Shown: one piece after another, positions 24,285 to 34,790 of the stretch
Layout: the number at the start of each line of letters is the position of its first letter
Numbering within the stretch: position 1 is the stretch's first letter
Position numbers and translations under genes: made by a program
Assembly: GCA_963789005.1 (NCBI GenBank)
Contig: CAWBIZ010000007.1
Location: 186,001 to 250,000, forward strand
Direction of reading: 5' to 3'
Length of the DNA: 64,000 bases
From: DASSUW01 sp963789005
Lineage (GTDB): Bacteria > Actinomycetota > Thermoleophilia > Solirubrobacterales > Solirubrobacteraceae
The notes under the pieces: model-generated
What the model was told of the DNA's origin: nothing
The model's database searches: none
Seen by the model: the letters and a program-made list of their open reading frames with translations, nothing else

Positions 24285-25621
24285 CGCGCGAGGTCAGCAT
24301 CGCTGTGCAGCACCGACAGCGTCCACTCCTCGTCGCGGCCCGGGGTCATGAAGATCCCGTGGTTCATGTGGTAGAGCCACGCGAGGTCGGAGAGGTCGTG
24401 ATGGATCTTCGTCTGGTAGTCGCGGTACTCGCGCACCGGCTCGGCGGAGAAGACGACGCAGCCCTTGGAGCCCATGCCGACGGTGTGGGCGGGCAGTCCG
24501 TGCTCGGCGATCACGCGCTCGCAGCCCTCCATCAGCGTGCGGTTGGCGGCGTGCAGGCGGGCGTAGGCGTCGTCGGTCAGAACCTCCATCAGCGTCGCCT
24601 CGGCCGCCGCCATCACCAGCGGGTTGCCGTTGAACGTGCCCTGCTGGCGCACGCGGCCGTCGGCCACCAGCTCGGCCAGCGCGTCGCTCATGCCGATCGC
24701 GCCGCCCGGCAGGCCGCCGCAGATGGCCTTCGCCAGGCACACGACGTCCGGCTTCACCCCGTACAGCTCGGTTGCGCCGCCGGCGGCGACGGCCGCGCCG
24801 GTCTTGACCTCGTCGAAGATCAGCGTGACGCCGCGGACGGCGGTGAGGTCGCGCACCTTCTCGAGGTAGCCGGCGACCGGCGGGACGATGTTCACGTTCA
24901 TCATCGCCGGTTCCATGATCACGCCGGCGACCTGGCCGTCGAGCTCGTCGAGCAGCCGCTCGAGCGCGTCGGCGTCGTTGAACGGCACCACGCGCGTGAG
25001 GTCGGTCAGCGCCTCGGGGTAGCCGAGGCCGTAGGGCACCGAGGCGGGGCGGTCGCGGTCGCCCATCAGCTCGGCCGGCGGCTTGACCGACACCATCACC
25101 GAGTCGTGGTGGCCGTGGTAGCTGCCCTCCATCTTGACGATCACGTCCCGGCCGCTGGCCGCGCGGGCGAGGTGGAGCGCGTCGAGCGTGGCCTCGGTGC
25201 CGGAGTTGGTGAAGCGCCAGTGGGGGAGGTCCCAGCGCCGGCGCAGCTCTCCGGCGACGACGATCGAGCCCTCCGTGGGGGCGGCGAAATGGGTGCCGCG
25301 ATCCATCTGGGCCTTCACGGCGGCCGCGATCGCCGGGTTCGCGTGGCCGACGCACATGACGCCGAAGCCGTTGTGGAAGTCGACGTACTCGTTGCCGTCG
25401 ACGTCCCACACGCGGGCACCCTCGCCGCGGTCGACGTAGACGGGCCACGGGTCGCCTGCCTGGAAGGCGGAGGGCACGCCGCCGGGCATGACGACGGCGG
25501 CCCGCTCGTACATGCGCCCCGAGCCGGCGGTCCGCTCACGATGGATCGCACGCTGCCGCTCCGTGAGCGCGGCCACGCGGTCGCGATCGATACGGGCGGC
25601 GGCGGGGTCGAGCGTCGTCAT
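24233..25621 (-). CDS. Class III PLP aminotransferase (glutamate-1-semialdehyde aminomutase-like)
   Basis: 462-aa PLP enzyme. Motifs: GVMCVGHANPAI, FTNSGTEATLDALHLAR (phosphate loop), MEGSYHGHHD, FDEVKTG (pyridine Asp) and the Schiff-base lysine in LAKAICGGLPGG. It is most like GSA aminomutase-type enzymes but has no heme-pathway neighbour, so it probably transaminates another amine. Start ATG 25621 is preceded on its strand by TACGCT and a 7-nt spacer. A 33-bp perfect palindrome overlaps that promoter. Its 3' end overlaps the GMC gene. Confidence 0.88.
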   Translation of the reverse strand: MTTLDPAAARIDRDRVAALTERQRAIHRERTAGSGRMYERAAVVMPGGVPSAFQAGDPWPVYVDRGEGARVWDVDGNEYVDFHNGFGVMCVGHANPAIAAAVKAQMDRGTHFAAPTEGSIVVAGELRRRWDLPHWRFTNSGTEATLDALHLARAASGRDVIVKMEGSYHGHHDSVMVSVKPPAELMGDRDRPASVPYGLGYPEALTDLTRVVPFNDADALERLLDELDGQVAGVIMEPAMMNVNIVPPVAGYLEKVRDLTAVRGVTLIFDEVKTGAAVAAGGATELYGVKPDVVCLAKAICGGLPGGAIGMSDALAELVADGRVRQQGTFNGNPLVMAAAEATLMEVLTDDAYARLHAANRTLMEGCERVIAEHGLPAHTVGMGSKGCVVFSAEPVREYRDYQTKIHHDLSDLAWLYHMNHGIFMTPGRDEEWTLSVLHSDADLARYVEVFETFARDVTAAS

Positions 25622-25632
25622 GGCGCTCAGCG

Positions 25633-25665
25633 TATCCGCCCCTGCGGCAGCCGCAGGGGCGGATA
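25633..25665. promoter_or_regulatory. Perfect 15-bp inverted repeat at the aminotransferase promoter
   Basis: TATCCGCCCCTGCGG (25633-25647), loop CAG, CCGCAGGGGCGGATA (25651-25665). It begins at the -10-like TACGCT (25629-25634 on the minus strand) and extends upstream across the spacer and -35 region. It could be an operator or a REP-like element. Confidence 0.65.
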
Positions 25666-25705
25666 ACCCGCCATCCGGCGAGTCCGCGGGCGCCCGGCTC
25701 AGCGG

Positions 25706-25897
25706 GTGAGCGCGATCATCGAGACCGACCACCTGACCTTCAGCGCGCTGATCTGGGACGGGCTCGACCCGGCCGACGCGCGCGCCGGCGACGTCGCGAT
25801 CGAGGGCGACCACGACGCCGTCAGCCGCTTCCTCAAGCTCTTCCCAAGGCCTGCGCCAACTTCGCCCCAAGGTTTCGCCAACGGGCGTGTCGCATAG
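25706..25897 (+). pseudogene. Fragment resembling the C-terminal SCP2-like domain of a regulator
   Basis: 63-aa frame from GTG 25706. TFSALIWDGLDPADARAGDVAIEGDHDAVSRFLKLFP, written here in parts (TFSALIWDGLDPADARAG, then DVAIEGDHDAVSRFLKLFP), resembles the small sterol-carrier-like domain that ends many winged-helix regulators. The DNA-binding part is missing upstream, so this is probably a remnant. A short real gene is not excluded. Confidence 0.4.
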
Positions 25898-26053
25898 TCA
25901 TCTCAAGCGACAAGGAGGTCGCGGAGCATCACCCTCCGAGGATCGCCTCATATCCCCCCGCGATCCCGGCTCGCGGCGGACGCGGCTTGACCCACCGCCA
26001 TCCGCCACCCCCTGACAGAGGGCCCGCTCCCCCGGCGGGCCCTTTGTCGTCCC
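25898..26053. terminator. Intergenic stretch with a bidirectional GC hairpin
   Basis: GGGCCCGC (26020-26027) pairs with GCGGGCCC (26035-26042) across a 7-nt loop, followed by TTTGT on the plus strand. It separates convergent reading directions and ends the acyl-CoA synthetase transcript from the other side. Nothing else is recognisable in this interval. Confidence 0.65.
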
Positions 26054-27490
26054 TCAGCGCAGAGCGGCGCGGACGAGCTTGCCGCTGGCGGTGCGCGGGA
26101 GCGCGTCGGCGAAGTCGACGATCCGCGGGTACTTGTAGGGCGCGGTCTGCGCCTTGACGTGGTCCTGCAGCTCGCGCGCCAGCTCGCCCGAGGGCGCGAA
26201 CCCGTCGCGCAGGACGACGACCGCCCGCACGATCGTGCCGCGCTCGCCGTCCGGCGTTCCGACCACGGCCGCCTCCGCGACCGCCTCGTGCGAGGAGAGC
26301 ACCGACTCGACCTCGACCGGGCCGATGCGGTAGCCGGAGGAGATGATCAGGTCGTCCGTGCGGCCGATGAACGACAGGAAGCCCTGCTCGTCACGCTCCA
26401 CGCGGTCGCCGGTCCGCCAGACGGCGCTCGGCCCGGCAGGCGGCGGCTCCTCTCCCAGGTAGCCGAGGAAGAAGGTCGGGATCGAGGAGGGGTCGGCGAC
26501 GAGCTCCCCGTCGTCGACGTCGAGCCGGATGCCGGGCAGCGGGACGCCCATCGAGCCGGGGCGGGCCGCGATCCCGAGCGGCATGCCGGTCAGCTGGCCG
26601 GTCTCGGTCTGGCCGTAGCCGTCGCGGATCCAGAGGTTGGTCGCCTCGCGCCAGGCGCCGAGGGTCTCGGGGTCGAGCGGCTCGCCCGCCGCCACGGCGG
26701 CACGCAGGTCGAGCAGGCCTCCGAGCTCGGCTTGCTTGGCGATCGTGCGGTACTCGGTCGGCGCCATGCACAGCAGGTCGACGCGCTCGCGCGCGAGGAT
26801 CTCGAGCCGCTCGACGGGATCGAAGCGCGCGTCGTGCAGGAGCGCCGCCGCGCCCCGCAGCCACGGCGCGACGAAGGCGTTGCGGGCCGACTTCGACCAG
26901 CCCGAGGCGGCGGTGCACCACACGAGGTCGCCGGCGCGCACGTCGAGCCAGTGGCGGGCCTGCAGCATCTGCCCCGCGAGGTAGCGCTGGCCGTGCAGCA
27001 CCGCCTTCGGCTCGCCGGCGGTGCCCGAGGTGAACGTGATCAGGCACGGGTCGTCGGCGTCGAGGTCCGCGGCGGGCGGGATCGGGGCGTCCGGCAGCGT
27101 GCCCCACGGCGCGGACACGGTCGGCCCGTCCCAGCCGGCCGCGCTCAGCGTGTCGAGGTTGCGCTCGTCGGCGATCACGAGGCGCGGGTCGGCGACGCGC
27201 AGGCGCAGCTCGAGGTCGGCCGCGCGCAGCTGCTCGGTGCAGGGCAGGACGACGAGGCCGAGCCGGAAGGCCGCGACCATCGCGAGCACCCACTCCGCCC
27301 GGTTGCCGATCAGCGTCATCACGACGTCGCCCCGCCGCAGCCCCTGCGCGTCGAGCTGGGCGGCGAGCGCGCCCGCCTCGGCGGCGACCTCGCCGAAGCT
27401 CAACTCCCGCCGCGTGCCGTCGCGCGCCAGCTCGAGCAGGGCGCGGCTCCGGGGAGGCGCCGCCTCCACGACGTCACTGGCGTAGTTCAT
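26054..27490 (-). CDS. Acyl-CoA synthetase (AMP-binding, medium-chain type)
   Basis: 478-aa adenylate-forming ligase that activates a carboxylic acid to its CoA thioester. The ATP loop is TFTSGTAGEPKAVLH; YGQTETG, TGDRVERDEQGF and the catalytic lysine in PRTASGKLVR complete the set. Overall it resembles ACSM-type medium-chain or aromatic acid CoA ligases but is shorter at the N-terminus than most. It is divergent from an acyl-CoA dehydrogenase 26 bp away, so activation and first oxidation of one substrate are probably coregulated. Confidence 0.9.
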   Translation of the reverse strand: MNYASDVVEAAPPRSRALLELARDGTRRELSFGEVAAEAGALAAQLDAQGLRRGDVVMTLIGNRAEWVLAMVAAFRLGLVVLPCTEQLRAADLELRLRVADPRLVIADERNLDTLSAAGWDGPTVSAPWGTLPDAPIPPAADLDADDPCLITFTSGTAGEPKAVLHGQRYLAGQMLQARHWLDVRAGDLVWCTAASGWSKSARNAFVAPWLRGAAALLHDARFDPVERLEILARERVDLLCMAPTEYRTIAKQAELGGLLDLRAAVAAGEPLDPETLGAWREATNLWIRDGYGQTETGQLTGMPLGIAARPGSMGVPLPGIRLDVDDGELVADPSSIPTFFLGYLGEEPPPAGPSAVWRTGDRVERDEQGFLSFIGRTDDLIISSGYRIGPVEVESVLSSHEAVAEAAVVGTPDGERGTIVRAVVVLRDGFAPSGELARELQDHVKAQTAPYKYPRIVDFADALPRTASGKLVRAALR

Positions 27491-27516
27491 GGGCGCGCAA
27501 GGCTATCCTCGCGCCC
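27491..27516. promoter_or_regulatory. Divergent promoter with inverted repeat GGGCGCG-N12-CGCGCCC
   Basis: The whole 26-bp gap between the two divergent genes is an inverted repeat with perfect 7-bp arms. It contains TATCCT, 7 nt before ATG 27517. A single bound regulator could control both genes. Confidence 0.5.
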
Positions 27517-28713
27517 ATGGCCGTCGCCTCGCCGTTCTACGAGAAGACCGAGGAGCAGCGCGCGATCCTCGAGATGGTCCGCCAGTTCGTCGACGAGCAG
27601 ATCCTGCCCAACGCCGAGCACTACGACCACGAGGACGAGTTCCCCGAGCCGATCGTCGAGCAGATGAAGGAGCTCGGCCTGTTCGGGGTCACGATCCCCG
27701 AGGAGTACGGCGGCATGGGGCTCGACCTGACGACGTACACGATGATCGTCGAGGAGCTCTCGCGCGGCTGGATCTCGATCTCCGGCGTGGTCAACACCCA
27801 CTTCATCGGCTCCTACCTGCTGATGAAGTTCGGCACCGACGAGCAGCGGCAGCGGCTGCTCCCGCGCATGGCCACGGGCGAGATCCGCGCGGCGTTCTCG
27901 CTCTCGGAGCCGGAGCTGGGCTCGGACGTGGCCGCGATCAAGACCACGGGCACGCGCGTCGACGGCGGGTGGGAGATCAACGGCCAGAAGATGTGGGTCA
28001 CCAACGGCCTGCGCTCCGGCGTCGTGTTCGTGCTCGTGCGCACCGACCCCGAGTCCGAGACCCCGCAGAAGGGCATGACCTGCTTCGTCGTCGAGAAGCA
28101 GCCGGGCGCTGCGGAGAACCCGGGCCTGACCGTGCCGCCGCAGATCAAGAAGCTCGGCTACAAGGGCGTCGAGTCGACCGAGCTGGTCTTCGACGGCTGC
28201 CGCGTGCCCGCCGACGCCGTGCTCGGTGGCGAGGAGGCCGGCCTCGGTCGCGGCTTCCCGCAGATGATGGACGCGCTCGAGGTCGGCCGCGTGAACGTCG
28301 CCGCGCGCGGCGTCGGGATCGCCCAGCGTGCTCTGGAGCTCGCGCTGCGCTACTCGCAGGAGCGGCGCGCGTTCGGCAAGCCGATCGCCCAGCACCAGGC
28401 GATCCAGTTCAAGCTCGCCGATATGGCCACGAAGATCGAGGCCGCCCGCCTGCTGACCCTCAAGGCCGCCCGCATGAAGGACGCGGGCGAGCGCTCCGAC
28501 CTCGAGGCCGGGATGGCGAAGCTGTTCGCGTCCGAGGCCGGCAAGGAGGTCGTCGAGGACTGCTTCCGGATCCACGGCGGCTACGGCTACTCGAAGGAGT
28601 ACGAGATCGAGCGCCTCTACCGCGACGCGCCGCTGCTCCTGATCGGCGAGGGCACGAGCGAGATCCAGCGGATGGTCATCGGCCGCACGCTGCTGCGGCG
28701 CCACAAGATCTAG
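27517..28713 (+). CDS. Acyl-CoA dehydrogenase
   Basis: 398-aa flavoenzyme catalysing alpha,beta-dehydrogenation of acyl-CoA, passing electrons to ETF. Motifs: FGVTIPEEYGGMGLD, SLSEPELGSDVAAI (FAD contact), KMWVTNG, YSQERRAFGKPIAQHQAIQF, QIHGGYGY-like RIHGGYGYSKE, and the catalytic base in IGEGTSEIQRMVI (near residue 379). The substrate class is not evident. It is divergent from the acyl-CoA synthetase. Confidence 0.95.
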   Translation: MAVASPFYEKTEEQRAILEMVRQFVDEQILPNAEHYDHEDEFPEPIVEQMKELGLFGVTIPEEYGGMGLDLTTYTMIVEELSRGWISISGVVNTHFIGSYLLMKFGTDEQRQRLLPRMATGEIRAAFSLSEPELGSDVAAIKTTGTRVDGGWEINGQKMWVTNGLRSGVVFVLVRTDPESETPQKGMTCFVVEKQPGAAENPGLTVPPQIKKLGYKGVESTELVFDGCRVPADAVLGGEEAGLGRGFPQMMDALEVGRVNVAARGVGIAQRALELALRYSQERRAFGKPIAQHQAIQFKLADMATKIEAARLLTLKAARMKDAGERSDLEAGMAKLFASEAGKEVVEDCFRIHGGYGYSKEYEIERLYRDAPLLLIGEGTSEIQRMVIGRTLLRRHKI

Positions 28714-28715
28714 GG

Positions 28716-29207
28716 GTGCACGTCTTCGGCTACGGGTCGCTGCTCGCCGACCGGGACGGCACGCGCTGCCGCCTGCGCGACCACCGCCGCGACTGGGATG
28801 TCGCGATGGACAACCGCGAGACGATCCCGGGCTACAAGGTGTATCTGGACCCGGAGACCGGCGAGCAGCCGCCGCTCCACGTCGCCTACCTGAGCATCGT
28901 CCCGGCCGCGGGCGAGTGCGTCGAGGGCGTCGCGTTCGCGGTGACCGAGGTGGAGCTTGCGGCGCTCGACCGCCGCGAGCGCAACTACGACCGCCGCGAG
29001 GTCACGCCGCTGGTCGAGGGCGACTTGGGCGGCGACCGGGTCTGGGCGTACTTCGGCAGCGCCGCCGGACGCCGCCGGCTCGCCGACGCCCGCCGGAGCG
29101 GCACCGGGGTCGTCGCGCGCGGCTACCTCGACAAGCTGCCGGACTCGATCGCCGTCCCGGACGACCTTCCGGTCGTCGCGCTACTCCGGCGTGACGTACG
29201 CGCCTGA
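28716..29207 (+). CDS. Gamma-glutamylcyclotransferase-like (AIG2/GGCT fold) protein
   Basis: 163-aa protein starting at GTG 28716, 2 bp after the acyl-CoA dehydrogenase stop. The N-terminal FGYGSLL is the substrate-binding loop of the GGCT fold, and RRERNYDRREV places the conserved glutamate. Enzymes of this fold act on gamma-glutamyl amines, releasing 5-oxoproline, which is suggestive next to the gamma-glutamylation operon on the other strand. Its last 27 bp overlap the SDR gene tail to tail. Confidence 0.75.
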   Translation: MHVFGYGSLLADRDGTRCRLRDHRRDWDVAMDNRETIPGYKVYLDPETGEQPPLHVAYLSIVPAAGECVEGVAFAVTEVELAALDRRERNYDRREVTPLVEGDLGGDRVWAYFGSAAGRRRLADARRSGTGVVARGYLDKLPDSIAVPDDLPVVALLRRDVRA

Positions 29208-29927
29208 GAGCCCGCCGTCGACCAGGAACGTCGAGGCGTTCACGTAGGACGACTCGTCGGACGCCAGGAACAGCGCCGCGTCGGCGATCTCGCGCGCCTC
29301 GGCGAAGCGGCCCATCGGCAGGTGCACGAGCCGGCGCGCCGCCTTCTCCGGGTCCTTGGCGAACAGCTCCTGCAGCAGCGGGGTGTTGACCGGGCCCGGG
29401 CAGAGCGCGTTCACGCGGACGCCCTGGCGCGCGAACTCCACGCCCAGCTCGCGCGACATCGCGAGCACCGCGCCCTTGGACGCCGTGTAGGAGATCTGCG
29501 AGGTGGCGGCACCCATGACGGCCACGAACGAGGCGGTGTTGATGACGGACCCGCCGCCGCCGTCGAGCAGGTGCGGGATGCCGTGCTTGCAGCACAGGAA
29601 CACCGACTTCGTGTTGACGTCCTGCACGCGCTGCCAGGCGTCGAGCGACGTGTCGAGCACCGAGGCGTCGTCGGTGGGGGAGATGCCGGCGTTGTTGAAG
29701 AGCACGTCGAGCTTGCCGCACTCCTCGCGCGCGCGCGCGTACATGGCGCGGACGGCGTCCTCGTCGGCGACGTCGGCGGCCAGCCCCAGGTCGACTCCCC
29801 CGATGTCGCCGTGCAGGTCGACGCCGACGACGGTCGCGCCCTCCTCGCGGAAGCGCGCCGCGGCCACGGCCCCGATCCCGCTGGCGGCGCCGGTGATCAC
29901 GCACACCTTGCCCTCGAGCCGCCTCAT
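29181..29927 (-). CDS. Short-chain dehydrogenase/reductase
   Basis: 248-aa NAD(P)-dependent SDR. Cofactor loop TGAASGIG, NNAG, and the catalytic YxxxK in ISYTASKGA with upstream Ser of NTASF. The C-terminal FLVDGGLSGAYVTPE is typical. It is the last gene of the minus-strand operon; its ATG overlaps the aldehyde dehydrogenase stop by 4 nt. In this setting it may oxidise the alcohol of a gamma-glutamylated amino alcohol (inference). Confidence 0.92.
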   Translation of the reverse strand: MRRLEGKVCVITGAASGIGAVAAARFREEGATVVGVDLHGDIGGVDLGLAADVADEDAVRAMYARAREECGKLDVLFNNAGISPTDDASVLDTSLDAWQRVQDVNTKSVFLCCKHGIPHLLDGGGGSVINTASFVAVMGAATSQISYTASKGAVLAMSRELGVEFARQGVRVNALCPGPVNTPLLQELFAKDPEKAARRLVHLPMGRFAEAREIADAALFLASDESSYVNASTFLVDGGLSGAYVTPE

Positions 29928-31279
29928 GTCGCGTAGAACACCGACTTGACCTCCGTGTAGTGATCGAGCGCGTGCGGGCCCAGCTCGCGCCCGTAGCCCG
30001 ACTGCTTGAAGCCGCCGAACGGCGTCGACACCCGCACCGACGTGTTGGCGTTGATCGAGATCACGCCGGTCTCGACCGCCCGCGCCACGCGCAGCGCCTT
30101 GGCGCCGTCGCGCGTCCAGATCGAGCCCGACAGCCCGTAGATCGTGTCGTTGGCCAGCTCCACCGCCTCGGCCTCGTCGCGGAACGGGATCACGACCGCG
30201 ACCGGGCCGAAGATCTCCTCGCGGACCGCGCGGTCGTCGCGGTCGACCGGGCACAGCACCGTCGGCGGGAACCAGAACCCGGGGCCGTCGGGCGCCGAGC
30301 CCTGGATCGCCACCGGCGCGTCGTCCGGGACGAAGCCGGCGACGGTGTCGCGCTGGTCGGCCGAGATCAGCGGCCCCATCTCCGTCGCCTCGTCGAGGGG
30401 GTCGCCGACCCGGACGGCCTCGACCGCCTCCTCGAGCGCGTCCATGAAGGCATCCAAGGCCGAGCGCTCGACGAGGATCCGCGAGCGCGCGCAGCAGTCC
30501 TGCCCGGCGTTGCCGAACACGGCCGCGGGCGCCGCCGCCGCGGCGGCCTGGAGGTCGGCGTCGGCGAACACGATGTTGGCCGACTTGCCGCCCAGCTCGA
30601 GCGTCACGCGCTTGATCGTCGCCGCCGCCGCGGCCGCGATCCGCGCGCCGACCGCGGTCGAGCCGGTGAACGCCACCTTGGCCACGTCGGGGTGCTCGAC
30701 GAGCCGGGCGCCGGCGGTCGAGCCCGGCCCGGCGACGACGTTGACGACGCCCTCGGGGATCCCCGCCTCGAGCGCGATCCGCTCGAACTCCAAGGCGGTC
30801 AGCGGCGTCAGCTCGGCCGGCTTGAGCACCACCGTGTTGCCGGCGGCCAGCGCCGGCGCCAGCTTCCACGAGGCGATCGTGAGCGGGAAGTTCCACGGCG
30901 TGATCAGCGCCACGACCCCGAGCGGCTCGCGGAACGTCATCGCCACACCGCCGGCGACCGGGATCGTGTCGCCGAGGTTGCGCTCGGGTGCCGCCGCGTA
31001 GTAGCGGAAGGTGTCGACGACCATGCCCATCTCGCCGCGGGCGTCGCCGATCGGCTTGCCGGCGTTGCGGGCCTCGAGCACCGCCAGGTCGTCGAGCTGG
31101 TCGGCGAGCGCATCCGCCAGCCGGCGCAGGAGCCGCGCGCGGTCGGCGGGCTCGATCGCCCGCCAGGCCGGATAGGCCGCGGCGGCGCGCGCGACCGCGG
31201 CGTCGGCCTCCTCGACCCCGGCGCGCGGGATCTCCGCGAGCACCTGCTCGGTGGCCGGCTCGAGGACGCTGAGCGTCAC
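29924..31279 (-). CDS. NAD(P)-dependent aldehyde dehydrogenase
   Basis: 451-aa ALDH superfamily enzyme. TPWNFPLTIASWKLAPALAAG (cofactor cleft), FTGSTAVG, the general base in LELGGKSANIVF and the catalytic cysteine in GQDCCARSR are all present. The start is GTG 31279, overlapping the PuuD-like stop by GTGA; the N-terminus is about 30 residues shorter than typical 480-aa enzymes. The likely substrate is the aldehyde formed from a gamma-glutamylated amine or amino alcohol. Confidence 0.92.
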   Translation of the reverse strand: MTLSVLEPATEQVLAEIPRAGVEEADAAVARAAAAYPAWRAIEPADRARLLRRLADALADQLDDLAVLEARNAGKPIGDARGEMGMVVDTFRYYAAAPERNLGDTIPVAGGVAMTFREPLGVVALITPWNFPLTIASWKLAPALAAGNTVVLKPAELTPLTALEFERIALEAGIPEGVVNVVAGPGSTAGARLVEHPDVAKVAFTGSTAVGARIAAAAAATIKRVTLELGGKSANIVFADADLQAAAAAAPAAVFGNAGQDCCARSRILVERSALDAFMDALEEAVEAVRVGDPLDEATEMGPLISADQRDTVAGFVPDDAPVAIQGSAPDGPGFWFPPTVLCPVDRDDRAVREEIFGPVAVVIPFRDEAEAVELANDTIYGLSGSIWTRDGAKALRVARAVETGVISINANTSVRVSTPFGGFKQSGYGRELGPHALDHYTEVKSVFYAT

Positions 31280-32001
31280 CGCGCGCGCACCGTCCGCGCC
31301 TCGGCGACGAGCGCGCCGATCAGCCGCGACGCCGGGTCGGCCTCGGGGTGCCACTGGACGCCGAGCGCGAACCGGCAGCCGGGCTCCTCGATCGTCTCCG
31401 GCAGGTCGTCGACCGTCGCCCAGCCGGTGACCTCGAAGCCCGAGCCGATCCGCGCCACGCCCTGGTGGTGGTGCGACTTGGTGGCGTGGACCTCCTCGCC
31501 CGCGGCCCGCAGCGCCAGCGAGCCCTCGGCGAGGCGCACGTCGTGGTCGGCGTCGTCGAACGAGCCCAGCGAGCGCCGGTGGTCGTGGTGGCCGACGTCG
31601 TCCGGCAGGTGCTGGATCAGCGTTCCGCCGCGGGCCACGTTCATGACCTGCATCCCGCGGCAGATGCCGAGCAGCGGCAGGTCGCGCTCCATCGCCCCGC
31701 GCGCGAGCGCGATCTCGAACGCGTCCCGCTCGGGAACCGTGCCGAGCGTCTCGGGGTCGGGCTCGGCGTCGTAGAAGCTCGGGTCGACGTCGGCGCCGCC
31801 CGCCAGGATCAGCCCGTCGACGATGTCGAGCCACGGCGACGGGTCCTCGCCGGCGCGCGGGTCGGGCGGCAGCAGCACGGCCACGCCGCCGGCGCGCTGC
31901 ACGGCGTCGGCGTAGGAGCGGGGGAGGAGCACCGCCTCCTGGTCCCACACGCTCCACTGCGCCCGCTCGAGCGCGGTGCACAGGCCGATCACCGGCATCA
32001 C
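31276..32001 (-). CDS. puuD: Gamma-glutamyl amide hydrolase, PuuD family (copy 2)
   Basis: 241-aa class I amidotransferase-fold hydrolase that releases glutamate from the oxidised gamma-glutamyl intermediate. Nucleophile in GICRGMQVMNV, catalytic pair in GVQWHPE, plus ILAGGADVDPSFY. Start is GTG 32001 (4-nt overlap with the ligase) or ATG 31998 (1-nt overlap, TGATG). Being inside the operon, this copy is the likely pathway enzyme. Confidence 0.9.
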   Translation of the reverse strand: MMPVIGLCTALERAQWSVWDQEAVLLPRSYADAVQRAGGVAVLLPPDPRAGEDPSPWLDIVDGLILAGGADVDPSFYDAEPDPETLGTVPERDAFEIALARGAMERDLPLLGICRGMQVMNVARGGTLIQHLPDDVGHHDHRRSLGSFDDADHDVRLAEGSLALRAAGEEVHATKSHHHQGVARIGSGFEVTGWATVDDLPETIEEPGCRFALGVQWHPEADPASRLIGALVAEARTVRAR

Positions 32002-33325
32002 AGTCGCTCGAACCCCCGGAAGCGCTCCCAGTCCGTCACCGCCGCCTCGAACGCGCGCAGCTCGACGTCGGCGTTGTTGAGGTAGTGGGTCACGACGGGC
32101 TCGCCGAACGCCTCGCGCGCCACCGCGGAGCCCGCGAACAGGTCGCGCGCGGCGCGCAGGGTGGACGGGACGTGCGGCTTGGCGGCGGTGTAGGCGTTGC
32201 CCTCGAGCGGAGGCTCGAGCTCGAGCCCCTGGTCGACCCCGTGCAGCCCGGCGGCGATCATCGACGCCAGCGCCAGGTAGGGATTGACGTCGCCGCCGGG
32301 CGCGCGCTGCTCGAGCCGCAGCGACGGCCCGTGCCCGATCACGCGCAGCGAGCAGGTGCGGTTGTCATGCCCCCACGCGACCGCGGTGGGCGCGAACGAG
32401 CCCTCGACGTAGCGCTTGTAGGAGTTGACGTTCGGCGCCATGAACAGCGTCAGCTCCTGCAGGCACGCGAGCTGGCCGGCGAGGAAGCTGTCGAACACCT
32501 CCGGTTGGTCGGCGAACACCGGCTTGTCGTCCTCGTCGCGGAGCGAGAGGTGGATGTGGCACGAGTTGCCCTCGCGCTCGTCGTACTTGGCCATGAAGGA
32601 GATCGCCATGCCCTCCTGGGAGGCGATCTCCTTGGCGGCGTTCTTGTAGACGAGGTGCACGTCGGCCGCGGTGAGCGCGTCGGCGTACGTGAAGTTGACC
32701 TCGTGCTGGCCGAAGTTGCACTCGCCCTTGGAGTTCTCGACCGGGAGGTCGGAGGCCGCCATCTCGCGCCGGATCCGGCCGAGCAGGGGCTCGAGCCGGC
32801 TCGTCCCGAGCATCGAGTAGTCGACGTTGTAGAGGTTGCCGGGGTCGAGGTCGCGGTAGCCCTTGTGGAACGCCTGCTCGTAGGTGTCGCGGAACACGAT
32901 GAACTCGAGCTCGGTGGCCGCGAGCGCGTTCCAGCCGCGCTCGGCCAGCCGGTCGAGCTGAGCGCGCAGGATCTGCCGCGGCGAGGCCACGACCGGGGAA
33001 CCGTCCGCCCACTGGAGGTCCGCCAGGCACAGCGCGGTGCCCGGGAACCAGCTCACCGGCCGAAGCGTGTCGAAGTCCGGCTTCATCTCGAAGTCGCCGT
33101 AGCCGGTCTCCCACGAGGACATCTCGTAGCCGGCGACGGTGTTCATCTCCACGTCGACGGCCAGCAGGTAGTTGCAGGCCTCGGCGCCGTGCTCGATCAC
33201 GTCGTGGGCGAAGTGCGAGCCGACGAGCCGCTTGCCCTGCAGGCGGCCCTGCATGTCGGCGAAGCCGAGCAGCACCGTGTCGATCGTGCCGTCGGCGATC
33301 GCCGACGTGAGGTCGTCGAGCTTCA

Positions 33326-33326
<1 letters not shown>
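31998..33326 (-). CDS. puuA: Glutamine-synthetase-like gamma-glutamyl-amine ligase (PuuA/GlnA3/GlnA4 type)
   Basis: 442-aa member of the GS fold used to gamma-glutamylate amines. MKLDDLTSAIADGTIDTVLLGFADMQGRLQGKR and later segments show the PuuA-type N-terminus (quoted in parts: TVLLGFADMQGRLQGKR; ALAATELEFIVFRDTY; NFGQHEVNFTYADAL; CHIHLSLRD; LRLEQRAPGGDVNPYLALA). The ammonia-site region differs from glnA at 6.5 kb, and the adenylylation loop is absent. The genomic set permease, ligase, amidase and ALDH supports an amine-degradation role rather than glutamine supply. Actual substrate is not determinable. Confidence 0.9.
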
Positions 33327-34774
<1,448 letters not shown>

Positions 34775-34790
34775 CCGGACCCCTCTCCAA

